Shown here: positions 9,335-18,270 of the stretch, in pieces
How positions within the stretch are numbered: the stretch's first letter is position 1
Layout: each line of letters opens with the position of its first letter
Assembly: GCF_006517395.1 (NCBI RefSeq)
Contig: NZ_VDCY01000001.1
Span: 558,001-622,000, forward strand
Reading direction: 5' to 3'
Length of the DNA: 64,000 bases
Source of the DNA: Terrilactibacillus laevilacticus
GTDB taxonomy: Bacteria; Bacillota; Bacilli; Bacillales; Sporolactobacillaceae
Program-made: the position numbers and the translations under genes
Notes under the pieces: generated by a model
Told to the model about the DNA's origin: nothing
Database searches by the model: none
The model's input: only the letters and a program-made list of their open reading frames with translations

Positions 9335-9567
9335 TGTTGATAAATAATGAAAGAATCAATTTGATACGGAAAATCGAGTAATCGGGAGGATTACTTAGAA
9401 AACGAGACATAAATTACATACAGAATAAACTGTACGTACAAAATGAATAGTTTTAAAAGTATTTAATGTTTGCTATTATGTTTTAACTCACGTTAGAATA
9501 ATAAAGACGATGATGCTTGAGCAAAATAGAGAAGGGTTATTTTTTTTGAAAAAATTGAGGTGACTAA
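9335..9567. promoter_or_regulatory. gbsR-opuAA divergent control region
   Basis: A 233-base A+T-rich spacer between divergent genes. It contains a small palindrome GTACGTAC near 9432-9439 and an extended -10-like TGCTATTAT at 9471-9479 on the plus strand. Operator function for GbsR is inferred from position only. GAGGTGA precedes the opuAA ATG. Confidence 0.45.
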
Positions 9568-10770
9568 ATGAACAAGATTGATGTTAAAAATATAACGAAG
9601 GTTTTTGGGAAAAATCCAAAACGTGCAGTTGATATGTTAAAACAAGGATTAAAAAAGCCTGAGATATTTAAAAAAACTGGCATGACCGTAGGTGTCAATC
9701 AAGCTGATTTTCATGTCAAAGAAGGTGAGATTTTTGTTATCATGGGACTTTCAGGTAGCGGAAAATCCACATTAGTCCGCCTTTTAAATCGTTTGATCGA
9801 GCCTACATCAGGTGAAATTCACATTGATGGTCAAGATATTACGAAAATGAATAAACAAGATTTAAGACAAGTTCGTCAGAAAAAAATCAGTATGGTTTTT
9901 CAGCGTTTTGCTTTGTTTCCCCATCGTACCATTTTAGAAAACACAGAATATGGGCTCGAAATACAAGGTATGGGTAAGGATGAACGTCGTAAAAAAGCAA
10001 TGAAAGCCCTTGAACTTGTTGGACTAAAAGGTTATGAACATCAGAACCCTAATGAACTATCAGGTGGTATGCAACAAAGGGTTGGGTTAGCTCGTGCACT
10101 TGCAAGTGATACAGATATTTTGCTCATGGATGAAGCTTTCAGTGCATTAGACCCATTAATCCGTAAAGACATGCAAAATGAATTGTTAGACTTACAAAGC
10201 GACATGCATAAGACGATTGTGTTTATTACTCACGATCTTGATGAGGCTTTGAGAATTGGTGATCGGATAGCGTTAATGAGAGATGGCTCGATTGTCCAAG
10301 TGGGAACTCCTGAAGAAATTATGATGAATCCAGCTAATCGTTATGTTGAAAAATTCGTAGAAGACGTTGATATGAGTAAAGTTATCGTGGCAAGTAACAT
10401 AATGATACGTCCAGAAACAATACTTATTGATCGTGGTCCAAGGGTCGCGTTGCAACTTATGCGTGATGAAGGCATTTCTTCTATCTATGCCATTGATAAA
10501 GGTAAAAAATTTCTTGGGATTATCAGCGCTGATGACGCATTAGATGCGACTAAAACGGGCAAGTCCTGCCGAGAAATTGTCAAAGAAATTGGGACGGTTA
10601 AACCGGATACTTTATTAAACGATTTATTTGAGGATATGAACCATTCACCCGTTCCACTACCTGTGGTAGATGACGAAGGCAGACTCCGAGGTATTGTTAA
10701 GCGTGCTGAAATAATTGCCGCTTTATCTGGAGATCAGGATGCTCTAAATGGAAATGAGGTGAAATTATGA
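9568..10770 (+). CDS. opuAA: glycine betaine ABC transporter ATP-binding protein
   Basis: ATPase subunit of 400 residues of an OpuA-type osmoprotectant importer. It shows Walker A GLSGSGKST at 60-68, the signature LSGGMQQRVGLARAL, Walker B DILLMDEAFSALDP, the H-loop FITHD, and two C-terminal CBS domains from about residue 285. In the OpuA family the CBS domains sense ionic strength and switch on transport during osmotic stress. The family N-terminal extension (FGKNPKRAVDMLKQG) is present. Its stop overlaps the opuAB start (ATGA), giving a tightly coupled opuAA-AB-AC operon. Confidence 0.95.
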   Translation: MNKIDVKNITKVFGKNPKRAVDMLKQGLKKPEIFKKTGMTVGVNQADFHVKEGEIFVIMGLSGSGKSTLVRLLNRLIEPTSGEIHIDGQDITKMNKQDLRQVRQKKISMVFQRFALFPHRTILENTEYGLEIQGMGKDERRKKAMKALELVGLKGYEHQNPNELSGGMQQRVGLARALASDTDILLMDEAFSALDPLIRKDMQNELLDLQSDMHKTIVFITHDLDEALRIGDRIALMRDGSIVQVGTPEEIMMNPANRYVEKFVEDVDMSKVIVASNIMIRPETILIDRGPRVALQLMRDEGISSIYAIDKGKKFLGIISADDALDATKTGKSCREIVKEIGTVKPDTLLNDLFEDMNHSPVPLPVVDDEGRLRGIVKRAEIIAALSGDQDALNGNEVKL

Positions 10771-11606
10771 ATGATCATTTATTACCAAAAATACCTCTTG
10801 GGCATTGGATAGATCTATTCATTCAATTTATTACAAATAATTTTGAAGGTTTCTTTGGCCAGATTGCAAGTGGTCTAGCAGGTTTTGTTGAATTACTTGT
10901 CACGGCATTTGAATTTATCACCCCAATTGGATTTATTATTCTTTTTACGGCCATCGCTTTCTGGCGTCGGGGTTGGGGTGTTGCGTTGTTTACTTTGCTA
11001 GGACTAGCTTTAATTTATGACCTTGGATATTGGCATAATGCCATGCAAACCTTCTCTCTTGTCGTAACATCGGTCGTTCTCTCTATTGTTATCGGGTTAC
11101 CTCTTGGGATCATTGCAGGAATTAATAATACATTTAAAAGTATTATTACACCGATACTTGACTTGCTACAAACTATGCCATCTTTTGTTTACCTTATTCC
11201 AGCTATCTTTCTTTTTGGAACAGGGATGGCGCCTGGCGTTGTAGCAACCATTATTTTTGCCATACCGCCAACCATTCGTTTAACGAATTTAGGGATTAGG
11301 CAAGTTCCAGAGGATTTAGTTGAAGCTTCGGAATCTTTTGGTTCTACAACCATGCAAAAATTGTTTAAAGTACAATTACCTCTTTCTATGCCTACTATCA
11401 TGGCAGGAATCAATCAAAGCATCATGTTAGCGTTGTCTATGGTCGTTGTAGCGTCTCTTGTTGGGGCTCCTGGACTGGGAGCTGACGTTAACTTTGCAGT
11501 AACTTCTTTAAGAACTGATATTGGTTTTGAAGCTGGTATAGCTATCGTGATTATTGCGATTATGTTAGACCGGATTTCACAAAATACAAGAAGCAAAAAA
11601 CAATAG
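10767..11606 (+). CDS. opuAB: glycine betaine ABC transporter permease
   Basis: Hydrophobic protein of 279 residues, the usual OpuAB length. It has several membrane spans and the binding-protein-dependent transport permease signature, including the EAA-like loop EDLVEASESFGSTTMQKLFKVQLPLSMPTIMAGINQSIMLALSM. The N-terminus (IPLGHWIDLFIQFITNNF) is the family one. The ATG overlaps the opuAA stop by four bases, and opuAC begins 12 bases after its stop. It forms the membrane channel of the betaine importer. Confidence 0.95.
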   Translation: MNDHLLPKIPLGHWIDLFIQFITNNFEGFFGQIASGLAGFVELLVTAFEFITPIGFIILFTAIAFWRRGWGVALFTLLGLALIYDLGYWHNAMQTFSLVVTSVVLSIVIGLPLGIIAGINNTFKSIITPILDLLQTMPSFVYLIPAIFLFGTGMAPGVVATIIFAIPPTIRLTNLGIRQVPEDLVEASESFGSTTMQKLFKVQLPLSMPTIMAGINQSIMLALSMVVVASLVGAPGLGADVNFAVTSLRTDIGFEAGIAIVIIAIMLDRISQNTRSKKQ

Positions 11607-11618
11607 GAGGATTTTTTT

Positions 11619-12506
11619 ATGAAGAAAATTAGTTTAAGCATCGTGGCGCTGTTTGTTGTCATTGGTATGGCACTGTCAGGATGTGGAAGTAATGGGAATG
11701 ATAAAAATAAGTCTGTTGGAGATCAAACGAATCATACAATTACTGGTATTGATCCTGGTTCAGGGATAATGAAGGCTACTGACAAAGTGATTAAAGATTA
11801 CAATCTAAATGATTGGAAAGTTCAATCAGGTTCAGAAGCAACTATGACAGCGTCACTTGATAAAGCCATAAAAAATAAAAAACCGATCATTATTACAGGT
11901 TGGACACCACATTGGATGTTCTCGAAATACGATTTGAAATACCTTAAAGATCCAAAGGGTGTATACGGTAAGAATGAAGAAATTCATACGGTTATCAACA
12001 AAAATTTCGCGAAAAAAGATCCTAATGCTACAAAATTCTTAGATCAATTTACTTGGTCTCCAGAAGATATGGGTAAAGTTATGCTTGATATTCAAAATGG
12101 AAAAAGTGAGCAAAATGCAGCGAAAGCATGGATAAAAGCGAATCAAGACAAAGTTAAACAGTGGACAAATGGGGTCAACAAAGTAAACGGTAAAACGGTA
12201 AAATTAGCCTATGTTAGCTGGGCATCTGAAATTGCAAGTACAAATGTTGTTGCAGAGGCTCTACGTGATCTTGGTTACAAAGTGAACTTAGAACAATTAG
12301 GTGCAGGACAAATGTTTGCAGGACTCGCAAAAGGCAGTGATGACGCGATAGTGGCTGCTTGGTTACCATCAACTCACGCTGATTACATGAATGAATTTAA
12401 GAACAAGCTAACGGATCTTGGTCCTAACTTGAAAGGTACTAAATTAGGTCTTGTTGTTCCAAAATATATGAAAATCAACTCAATTGAAGATTTAAAAACA
12501 AAATAA
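11619..12506 (+). CDS. opuAC: glycine betaine-binding lipoprotein
   Basis: Substrate-binding protein of 295 residues with a lipoprotein signal peptide: KK start, hydrophobic core, and lipobox ALSGC with the lipidated cysteine at 22. The mature part has the betaine-binding aromatic features of the OpuAC family (ITGWTPHWMFSKYDLKYLKDP, KLAYVSWASEIASTNV, IVAAWLPSTHADYM), whose tryptophans form the cage for the quaternary ammonium. AGGAGG lies upstream. It is the last gene of the operon and is followed by a strong terminator. Confidence 0.95.
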   Translation: MKKISLSIVALFVVIGMALSGCGSNGNDKNKSVGDQTNHTITGIDPGSGIMKATDKVIKDYNLNDWKVQSGSEATMTASLDKAIKNKKPIIITGWTPHWMFSKYDLKYLKDPKGVYGKNEEIHTVINKNFAKKDPNATKFLDQFTWSPEDMGKVMLDIQNGKSEQNAAKAWIKANQDKVKQWTNGVNKVNGKTVKLAYVSWASEIASTNVVAEALRDLGYKVNLEQLGAGQMFAGLAKGSDDAIVAAWLPSTHADYMNEFKNKLTDLGPNLKGTKLGLVVPKYMKINSIEDLKTK

Positions 12507-12521
12507 CAAAGATCATAAAAG

Positions 12522-12552
12522 AGGAGCGGCGATTTAAGCCGCTCCTTTTTGA
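12522..12552 (+). terminator. terminator of the opuA operon
   Basis: GGAGCGGC / GCCGCTCC hairpin followed by TTTTT, 15 bases after the opuAC stop. Confidence 0.88.
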
Positions 12553-12569
12553 AGTTTAATGATAAATAT

Positions 12570-12589
12570 AAATAACATTATGTAAACTA
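12570..12589 (+). repeat. 20-bp direct repeat with a dif-arm-like end (copy 1)
   Basis: The 20-base sequence AAATAACATTATGTAAACTA is found again exactly at 60644-60663, in the same orientation. Its TTATGTAAACT half equals the XerD-arm half of the B. subtilis dif site as I recall it. The left arm is a poor match, so this is only dif-like. Confidence 0.5.
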
Positions 12590-12686
12590 ATTCAATAATG
12601 TATAATTAAATAAACATTTGTTTAAGGGATATGTTCGGTTAAAATAGCTACCAGTTATTTAATAAAAATTTTAAGGCAAATTATCT

Positions 12687-12704
12687 AACGAACGCGTATT
12701 CGTT
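12687..12704 (+). promoter_or_regulatory. LexA/DinR-like palindrome in the mrfAB promoter
   Basis: AACGAACGCGTATTCGTT is a near-perfect palindrome. Its core CGAACGCGTATTCG differs at one base from the Gram-positive SOS box CGAAC-N4-GTTCG. An extended -10-like TGTTAAAAT follows at 12706-12714, so the palindrome lies over the -35/spacer region, where repression would be expected. Confidence 0.55.
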
Positions 12705-12755
12705 ATGTTAAAATGGGAATATGATAGTTCATTTATCTCCTAAGGAGCATTGTTT

Positions 12756-15029
12756 ATGAAAGTGAGACAATCAATTGAGAATTTACTCACAATTTTAAGA
12801 AATAATCCGAATATAGCCCATTGGCATACAATTCCTGAACGACATGCTCAGTCTGTCTCTTTTCCAGAAGAGATGGACAAACGATTAATTGAGGCATTAA
12901 GTCACAGAGGAATTTCATCTTTATATCGTCATCAAGCTGAAGCGTTCTTAAAAGTTAAAAAAGGAAAAAATATTGTGGCGGTTACCCCAACGGCTTCTGG
13001 TAAAACGCTTTGCTACAATTTACCTGTTCTGCAAGGAATCATTGAAAATGAGTCAAAGCGGGCGTTATATCTATTTCCAACAAAAGCACTTGCTCAAGAT
13101 CAAAAAAGTGAAATGAATGAATTGATCGATGAGATGGGCATATCAATCAAAAGTTATACCTACGACGGAGATACACCGGGGCAAATTAGACAAAAAATAA
13201 GACAAGCTGGTCACGTCGTGATAACCAATCCGGACATGTTACATTCAGCGATATTACCACACCATACAAAATGGGTTTCATTATTTGAGAATTTACAGTA
13301 TGTAGTCATTGATGAACTCCATACATATCGAGGTGTATTTGGAAGCCACGTAGCTAATGTTATCAGACGGTTAAAAAGGATCTGTGAATATTACGGTAGC
13401 CATCCAGTTTTTATTTGTACTTCAGCAACGATTCAAAATCCGAGAGAACACGCAGAAATTTTAACTGGTGAGAAAATGCATTTGATAAACAAAAATGGTG
13501 CACCAAGTGTACGGAAACATTTTATCTTTTATAATCCACCTGTTGTCAATTATGCGCTAAATGTAAGGAAAAGTGCAACACTTGAAGTTAGAGATCTTGC
13601 CAAAACTTTTTTAAAAAACGATATCCAGACCATTGTTTTTGCAAAAAGTCGTGTCAGAGTTGAACTGTTGCTAAGTTATCTTCAAAAACTCAATACGGGT
13701 AGACATGAACGATCGAAAATAAGAGCCTATCGAGGCGGTTATTTGCCTTCTGAACGACGAGCCATCGAAAAAGGATTAAGAAACGGAGAAATTATGGGTG
13801 TTGTGAGTACAAATGCGTTAGAACTTGGAGTGGATATCGGACAACTACAAGTATGTATCATGACAGGTTATCCAGGTAGTGTCGCAAGTACATGGCAGCA
13901 AGCAGGAAGGGCAGGCAGAAGGCAAGACGAAGCTGTGATTGTAATGGTCGCTTCTTCAGATCCTCTTGATCAATATATTGTTCATAACCCTAGTTACTTT
14001 TTTGAAAGAAAACCAGAAGCGGTACGTATCAATCCAAATAACATTATGATATTAATAGATCATATAAAATGTGCTGCTTATGAATTGCCGTTTCAAGTTG
14101 GTGATCGTTTTGGTGATTTAGAAGTTGACGATCTTTGTACCTATTTAGCTGATGAGGATGTTCTACATTTTCAATCTAACAAATGGTATTGGATGAATGA
14201 TGCCTTCCCAGCGACAAATATTAGCTTAAGGTCGGCCTCTCAAGAAAATGTCGTTATTGTTGATCAAACCCACCCTGGATCTGTTCAAATCATTGGTGAA
14301 ATGGATCGATTTAGCGCAATGACCATGTTATATGAAGAAGCTATCTATCTTCATCAAGGAAAGCAATACCAGGTGGAAGAGTTAGACTGGGAAGAGAAAA
14401 AGGCTTATGTACGTTCAATTAGTGTGAATTATTATACTGATGCTAATTTAGCGGTACATCTCGATGTACTCGATGTTGATCAATATGATAAAGAGATGGG
14501 AGAAACAATAGAGCGAGCTTTTGGCGATGTGTCTGTTCGGGCTCTGCCTACGATATTCAAAAAAATAAGATTTGAAACCCACGAAAATATTGGTTCAGGA
14601 CCTATACATCTTCCAGAGGAGGAAATGCATACGAGTGCAGCATGGATAAGTTTTTCAAACGAAGTAGTTGAAGAGGTAGGGAAAGAGACGTTTGAATATG
14701 TCTTGCTCGCTTTAAGCCACGTTCTCAAAACGGCCGCGTCATTATTTGTGATGTGTGATGTGGGAGACTTGTCTGTCGTCCCCATGATTAAATCCCCTCA
14801 TAATGAGAGAGCAACGATATTTATCTATGATCGATACCCGGGTGGAATCGGGCTCAGTAAAACGATCTATCATAAATTTCCGGAATTACTTGGAGAAGTA
14901 ACGTCATTAATTGAGGGGTGTCATTGTGAAAAAGGCTGTCCTTCTTGTATTGGTCTTGGTGAAGAAGCGCCAAAAAACATAAAAAAAATCATTATTAATC
15001 TATTGAAGGAAACTAAATCGTGTCATTAA
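12756..15029 (+). CDS. mrfA: DNA helicase MrfA (YprA)
   Basis: Superfamily 2 helicase of 757 residues, close to the length of B. subtilis YprA/MrfA, which acts with MrfB in repair of mitomycin C lesions. It has Walker A TPTASGKT at 77-84, a DELH box in VVIDELHTYRG, motif III TSATI, motif VI QQAGRAGRRQ, and a C-terminal DUF1998-type domain with four clustered cysteines (CHCEKGCPSC, about 732-741), probably binding metal. TAAGGAG is 8 bases upstream of ATG 12756; an in-frame TTG at 12750 is too close to that site. The gene overlaps mrfB by 10 bases. A LexA-like box lies upstream. Confidence 0.93.
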   Translation: MKVRQSIENLLTILRNNPNIAHWHTIPERHAQSVSFPEEMDKRLIEALSHRGISSLYRHQAEAFLKVKKGKNIVAVTPTASGKTLCYNLPVLQGIIENESKRALYLFPTKALAQDQKSEMNELIDEMGISIKSYTYDGDTPGQIRQKIRQAGHVVITNPDMLHSAILPHHTKWVSLFENLQYVVIDELHTYRGVFGSHVANVIRRLKRICEYYGSHPVFICTSATIQNPREHAEILTGEKMHLINKNGAPSVRKHFIFYNPPVVNYALNVRKSATLEVRDLAKTFLKNDIQTIVFAKSRVRVELLLSYLQKLNTGRHERSKIRAYRGGYLPSERRAIEKGLRNGEIMGVVSTNALELGVDIGQLQVCIMTGYPGSVASTWQQAGRAGRRQDEAVIVMVASSDPLDQYIVHNPSYFFERKPEAVRINPNNIMILIDHIKCAAYELPFQVGDRFGDLEVDDLCTYLADEDVLHFQSNKWYWMNDAFPATNISLRSASQENVVIVDQTHPGSVQIIGEMDRFSAMTMLYEEAIYLHQGKQYQVEELDWEEKKAYVRSISVNYYTDANLAVHLDVLDVDQYDKEMGETIERAFGDVSVRALPTIFKKIRFETHENIGSGPIHLPEEEMHTSAAWISFSNEVVEEVGKETFEYVLLALSHVLKTAASLFVMCDVGDLSVVPMIKSPHNERATIFIYDRYPGGIGLSKTIYHKFPELLGEVTSLIEGCHCEKGCPSCIGLGEEAPKNIKKIIINLLKETKSCH

Positions 15030-16324
15030 AAAAGCAATTAGAACGATATAAGCAAAAAAAGAAGCAAAAATCTATCCATGAGACGCCCATTAGTCATGAA
15101 GGTCAACCGTCCAAGGTTAAGGAAAGGCGTAAGTTTTCGAAAGAGGAAATATATGAGAAAGAGCTTCGATTAGCAGCGCAAAATCTCCATGCTGATATTA
15201 AAACTTTTGACAATCAAATGGTTCTTATCAGATCAAAACAGATTGATTTGGACGAAAAAATAGGTCCATACACGGGGAGACAACTTTTTGATATTATATC
15301 GAAATGGCAGGAGCTGACGCTGACTCATCCTTTATCGGCACAAGGGTTAAAAGCAGAGGAGTTGCTATTCTTTGATACAGAAACAACGGGTTTAGATACT
15401 GGGGCTGGAAATATGATCTTCCTGATTGGTTTTGCACGAGTATCAGAGGATGGAATTATCTTAAAGCAATATTTTTTACCGGGACCTGGACACGAAACGG
15501 CTTTTTATTATCATTTTTTAACGGACTGTAAGGAACTTAAACACCTTGTGACGTATAATGGAAAAGCCTTTGATTGGCCAAGAGTGAAATCACGCTATCA
15601 ATTTGTCCAAGATCGTGTACCCAAACTACCTGCTTTTGGACATTTCGATTTACTTCATGCCTCGCGGAGGCTTTGGAAAAATCGTCTCGAACAAACACGT
15701 TTACAAACAGTTGAAAAAGAGATTCTGGGGATTGATAGGGGAGGGGATATCCCTGGGCATATGGCTCCATTTTTATATTTTCAGTTCCTTAAACAACCTA
15801 AAGCATCGCTTGTTGAAGGGGTCATAGAACATAACTTTCAAGATATTCTAACATTAATTAGTTTATATATTCATCTTTCTATAAAATGTTTTGGTGAAGA
15901 AAATGTAGACGATGATGAACAGTTTGAAATAGCCAGATGGTTTCAGTATTTAAAATGCAACGAGGAAGCGATCGCACGATTTGAAAAATTGATTAATTCT
16001 TCATCTTCATCCGAAATAAAGGTTAAAGCGAATCTGAATCTTGGAGAATTATATAAAAAACAAAAAAATTATTCACTAGCTTTAAAGCATTATCTGAACA
16101 TCATTGAAACGGGGCAAGTAGAAGATGAATCCACCTATATTGAAGTGGCCAAATTATTCGAACATCAATATAAGGATATAGATCAAGCACTAAAATATAC
16201 ACAATGTGCCATGAGATTTATCAAGAATCGAAGGATCACTCATACATCAGATTTGTCTAAAAAAATGGAACCATTAATCAAACGAGAAAACCGTTTGAAG
16301 CGAAAGGGAAATAATAAAAATTAA
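15020..16324 (+). CDS. mrfB: DnaQ-like exonuclease MrfB (YprB)
   Basis: Protein of 434 residues with an N-terminal basic, probably disordered segment and a DEDD-type 3'-5' exonuclease domain. Exo I is FFDTETTGLD (D119, E121), the Exo II region is VTYNGKAFDWPRVKSRY, and the Exo III-like motif is EHNFQDILTL. A C-terminal TPR-like helical region follows (YLKCNEEAIARFEKLI, LGELYKKQKNYSLALKHYLNI). The start is GTG 15020 inside the end of mrfA, so translation is probably coupled. It is the nuclease partner of MrfA in mitomycin-type lesion repair. Confidence 0.9.
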   Translation: MSLKKQLERYKQKKKQKSIHETPISHEGQPSKVKERRKFSKEEIYEKELRLAAQNLHADIKTFDNQMVLIRSKQIDLDEKIGPYTGRQLFDIISKWQELTLTHPLSAQGLKAEELLFFDTETTGLDTGAGNMIFLIGFARVSEDGIILKQYFLPGPGHETAFYYHFLTDCKELKHLVTYNGKAFDWPRVKSRYQFVQDRVPKLPAFGHFDLLHASRRLWKNRLEQTRLQTVEKEILGIDRGGDIPGHMAPFLYFQFLKQPKASLVEGVIEHNFQDILTLISLYIHLSIKCFGEENVDDDEQFEIARWFQYLKCNEEAIARFEKLINSSSSSEIKVKANLNLGELYKKQKNYSLALKHYLNIIETGQVEDESTYIEVAKLFEHQYKDIDQALKYTQCAMRFIKNRRITHTSDLSKKMEPLIKRENRLKRKGNNKN

Positions 16325-16452
16325 GATAAAAATATTCCCCGGGTAAGCGCAAAATACGTCTTTCTTCGCTATTATTAGTGTTGAATAAACCCTTTATCTG
16401 ACTTTTTCGACAAAATTCACTCGAATTTAAGATTAAATAAGGAAGGTTCTCC

Positions 16453-17025
16453 ATGAATGCACAAGTCTATCTAATAACAGGTTATAAACCTAATGAGTTG
16501 GGCATATTCTCTGAAAAGCATAAAGGAATACGAGTGATTAAACATTGCTTGCGATCACAGATTCTTCAGTTAGTGGAAGAAGGCGTCCAATGGTTCATCA
16601 TCAGTGGTCAACCTGGCATAGAAATTTGGGCTGCTGAAGAGATTTTAACCCTTAAGGAAGAAGGATATGAAATGAAACTAGCCGTAATGCCTCCCTTTTA
16701 TGAACAGGAAGAAAGGTGGTCAGAGGCGATGAAAGAGACCTACCAACGTATTCTTTCTGAAGCAGACTTTGCTGACTTCATTTCAAAACGACCTTATCAA
16801 AGTCCATTACAATTGAAACAGAAAAATGATTTTTTAGTTGAGAAAAGTGACGGAATGCTTCTTTTGTATGACACAGAACAGCCAGGAACTCCGAAATACT
16901 ATTTACAAGCAGCTAGCATAAAAAATAAAAAGGTCCATTATCCCATCCGTTTTATTACTCGATATGATATTGAGTGGGCGGCGGAAGAATTAAGGGAACA
17001 AGATCCAAATTATTGGACTAAATGA
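16453..17025 (+). CDS. ypsA: YpsA-like SLOG-domain protein (DUF1273)
   Basis: Protein of 190 residues of the DUF1273/YpsA family, a SLOG/Rossmann-like fold. The family features are ITGYKPNELGIF at the N-terminus, FIISGQPGIEIWAAE near 53, LAVMPPFYEQEERW near 76 and DGMLLLYDTEQPGTPKYYLQAA near 134. YpsA has been linked to cell division in bacilli and staphylococci; its ligand and reaction are not settled. AAGGAAGG precedes the ATG. It lies just upstream of gpsB, as in B. subtilis. Confidence 0.9.
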   Translation: MNAQVYLITGYKPNELGIFSEKHKGIRVIKHCLRSQILQLVEEGVQWFIISGQPGIEIWAAEEILTLKEEGYEMKLAVMPPFYEQEERWSEAMKETYQRILSEADFADFISKRPYQSPLQLKQKNDFLVEKSDGMLLLYDTEQPGTPKYYLQAASIKNKKVHYPIRFITRYDIEWAAEELREQDPNYWTK

Positions 17026-17093
17026 GTGATTGACAATTCGTGATTGTTTTGGAAAAATAATAGAAAGGGGCTTGAATAAAGAGGTGAGAAGAA

Positions 17094-17399
17094 ATGAGTA
17101 AATTGGTTAACTTAACCACTCAAGATATTCTTGATAAAGAATTTAAATCGGGACTCAGGGGATATCAACCTGACGATGTGGACAAATTTTTGGACATCAT
17201 TATAAAAGATTACGATACATTTGAAGCAGAAATTAACCGTCTTCAAAAAGAAAATCAACGTTTAAAATCAGAATTAAATAATCAACGAGCGGAACCTAGA
17301 CGTCCAATTTCTGTTAATCAAGGTCAAACAAATTATGACATATTAAAACGGCTTTCTAATTTAGAAAAACACGTATTCGGAAGTCGATTGCACGATTGA
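17094..17399 (+). CDS. gpsB: cell division protein GpsB
   Basis: GpsB of 101 residues. The N-terminal DivIVA-like membrane-binding and coiled-coil domain reads LTTQDILDKEFKSGLRGYQPDDVDKFLDIIIKDYDTFEAEI. A linker follows and then the conserved C-terminal helix NYDILKRLSNLEKHVFGSRL. GpsB is an adaptor that shuttles PBP1 between side wall and septum. GAGGTGAGAAG lies upstream of the ATG. It is followed by rnpB, the conserved order in bacilli. Confidence 0.95.
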   Translation: MSKLVNLTTQDILDKEFKSGLRGYQPDDVDKFLDIIIKDYDTFEAEINRLQKENQRLKSELNNQRAEPRRPISVNQGQTNYDILKRLSNLEKHVFGSRLHD

Positions 17400-17401
17400 T
17401 G

Positions 17402-17430
17402 TTGCTTTTTTAATTGAAATAGTGTAAAAT
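17402..17430 (+). promoter_or_regulatory. rnpB promoter
   Basis: TTGCTT at 17402-17407 and TAAAAT-like TAAAAT/TGTAAAAT at 17425-17430 are separated by 17 bases. Transcription would start near the P1 strand of RNase P RNA at about 17444. Confidence 0.6.
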
Positions 17431-17443
17431 ATATTTTTGTGAT

Positions 17444-17857
17444 GTTATTGATGTTCAGGTAATCGCTGTACCATCATTGATGGTATAGAGGAAAGTCCAT
17501 GCTCGCACGATCTGAGATGATCGTAGTGTTCGTGCCTAGCCAAGTCATAAGCTAGGGTAATCTGGATTTGTCTAGATTAACGGCTAGAAAATCACCTAAG
17601 TCTGTTTTTATAGATATGGTTATTTTCTTGTAAAAGTGCCATAGAGACGAGTTTTACTGGAAACAGTAAAAGTGGAACGTGGTAAACCCCTCGAGCGAGA
17701 AACTCAAATTTGGTAGAGGAATTCTCTGGATGGAAATGAACGGAAAGAGAGACGGAATATAATTTCTGTAGATAGATGATTACCACCGGCGTACGAGGAT
17801 AACGGTCCGTATGAAGTACAATGGATACAGAACATGGCTTATCGAACATGAATAATG
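17444..17857 (+). ncRNA. rnpB: RNase P RNA, Bacillus type B
   Basis: The catalytic RNA of RNase P, which removes tRNA 5' leaders. The universally conserved blocks are present: GAGGAAAGTCCATGCTCGCA near 17490, the AGTGTTCGTGCCTAGC region near 17526, GTAAACCCCTCGAGCGAGAAA near 17682, and ATAGATGATTACC near 17773. The layout is that of the type B RNA of bacilli. The 5' end GTTATTGATGTTC pairs with the 3' GAACATGAATAA to close helix P1, fixing the ends near 17444 and 17857. It lies between gpsB and rlmL, as in B. subtilis, and a terminator follows. Confidence 0.96.
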
Positions 17858-17867
17858 CACGTTACAC

Positions 17868-17890
17868 GAGCCCAATTTATGGGCTTTTTT
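17868..17890 (+). terminator. terminator of rnpB
   Basis: GAGCCCA / TGGGCT hairpin followed by TTTTT directly after the rnpB 3' end. Confidence 0.85.
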
Positions 17891-17940
17891 CATACATAAA
17901 ATTATTGAACTTAGCTCGTTTTGAATCAATGTGGCTTAAA

Positions 17941-18132
17941 GGGGTTGTTCAAAAAGTCACCAAATGATAAGCTGCGAATCTCGGCGCCCACTTGTTTTTC
18001 CGGTCCTCGGGAACTGCCGCCGCTCTTAGCCTTCCGACGCCCAGGATGGGCTAGTTAATGGCGTTTCTTGCAGGATTCTAGTGTACTTAGCCAGTAACCC
18101 GTTTCGTTTGCCACCTTTTTTTGAACACGCAC
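17941..18132 (+). mobile_element. MITE-like element, copy 1 (192 bp)
   Basis: Non-coding element running from GGGGTTGTTCAAAAAGTCACC to TTTTTGAACACGCAC, with imperfect terminal inverted repeats sharing TGTTCAAAAAG. It is flanked by an exact 5-bp direct repeat TTAAA (17936-17940 and 18133-18137). Relative to the long copies it lacks an internal segment. It sits between rnpB and rlmL. No transposase is encoded. Confidence 0.85.
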
Positions 18133-18270
18133 TTAAAAAGGTTTTCATATATATTTTGATTTGCCAAATCGATGAATTTAATTACATGACAAAATAGGTA
18201 AAAACATAAAAGATGATCAAACTAATATTAAATAGATTTAAAAATCGCACTTATTCGAGGAGGAAAGTTA

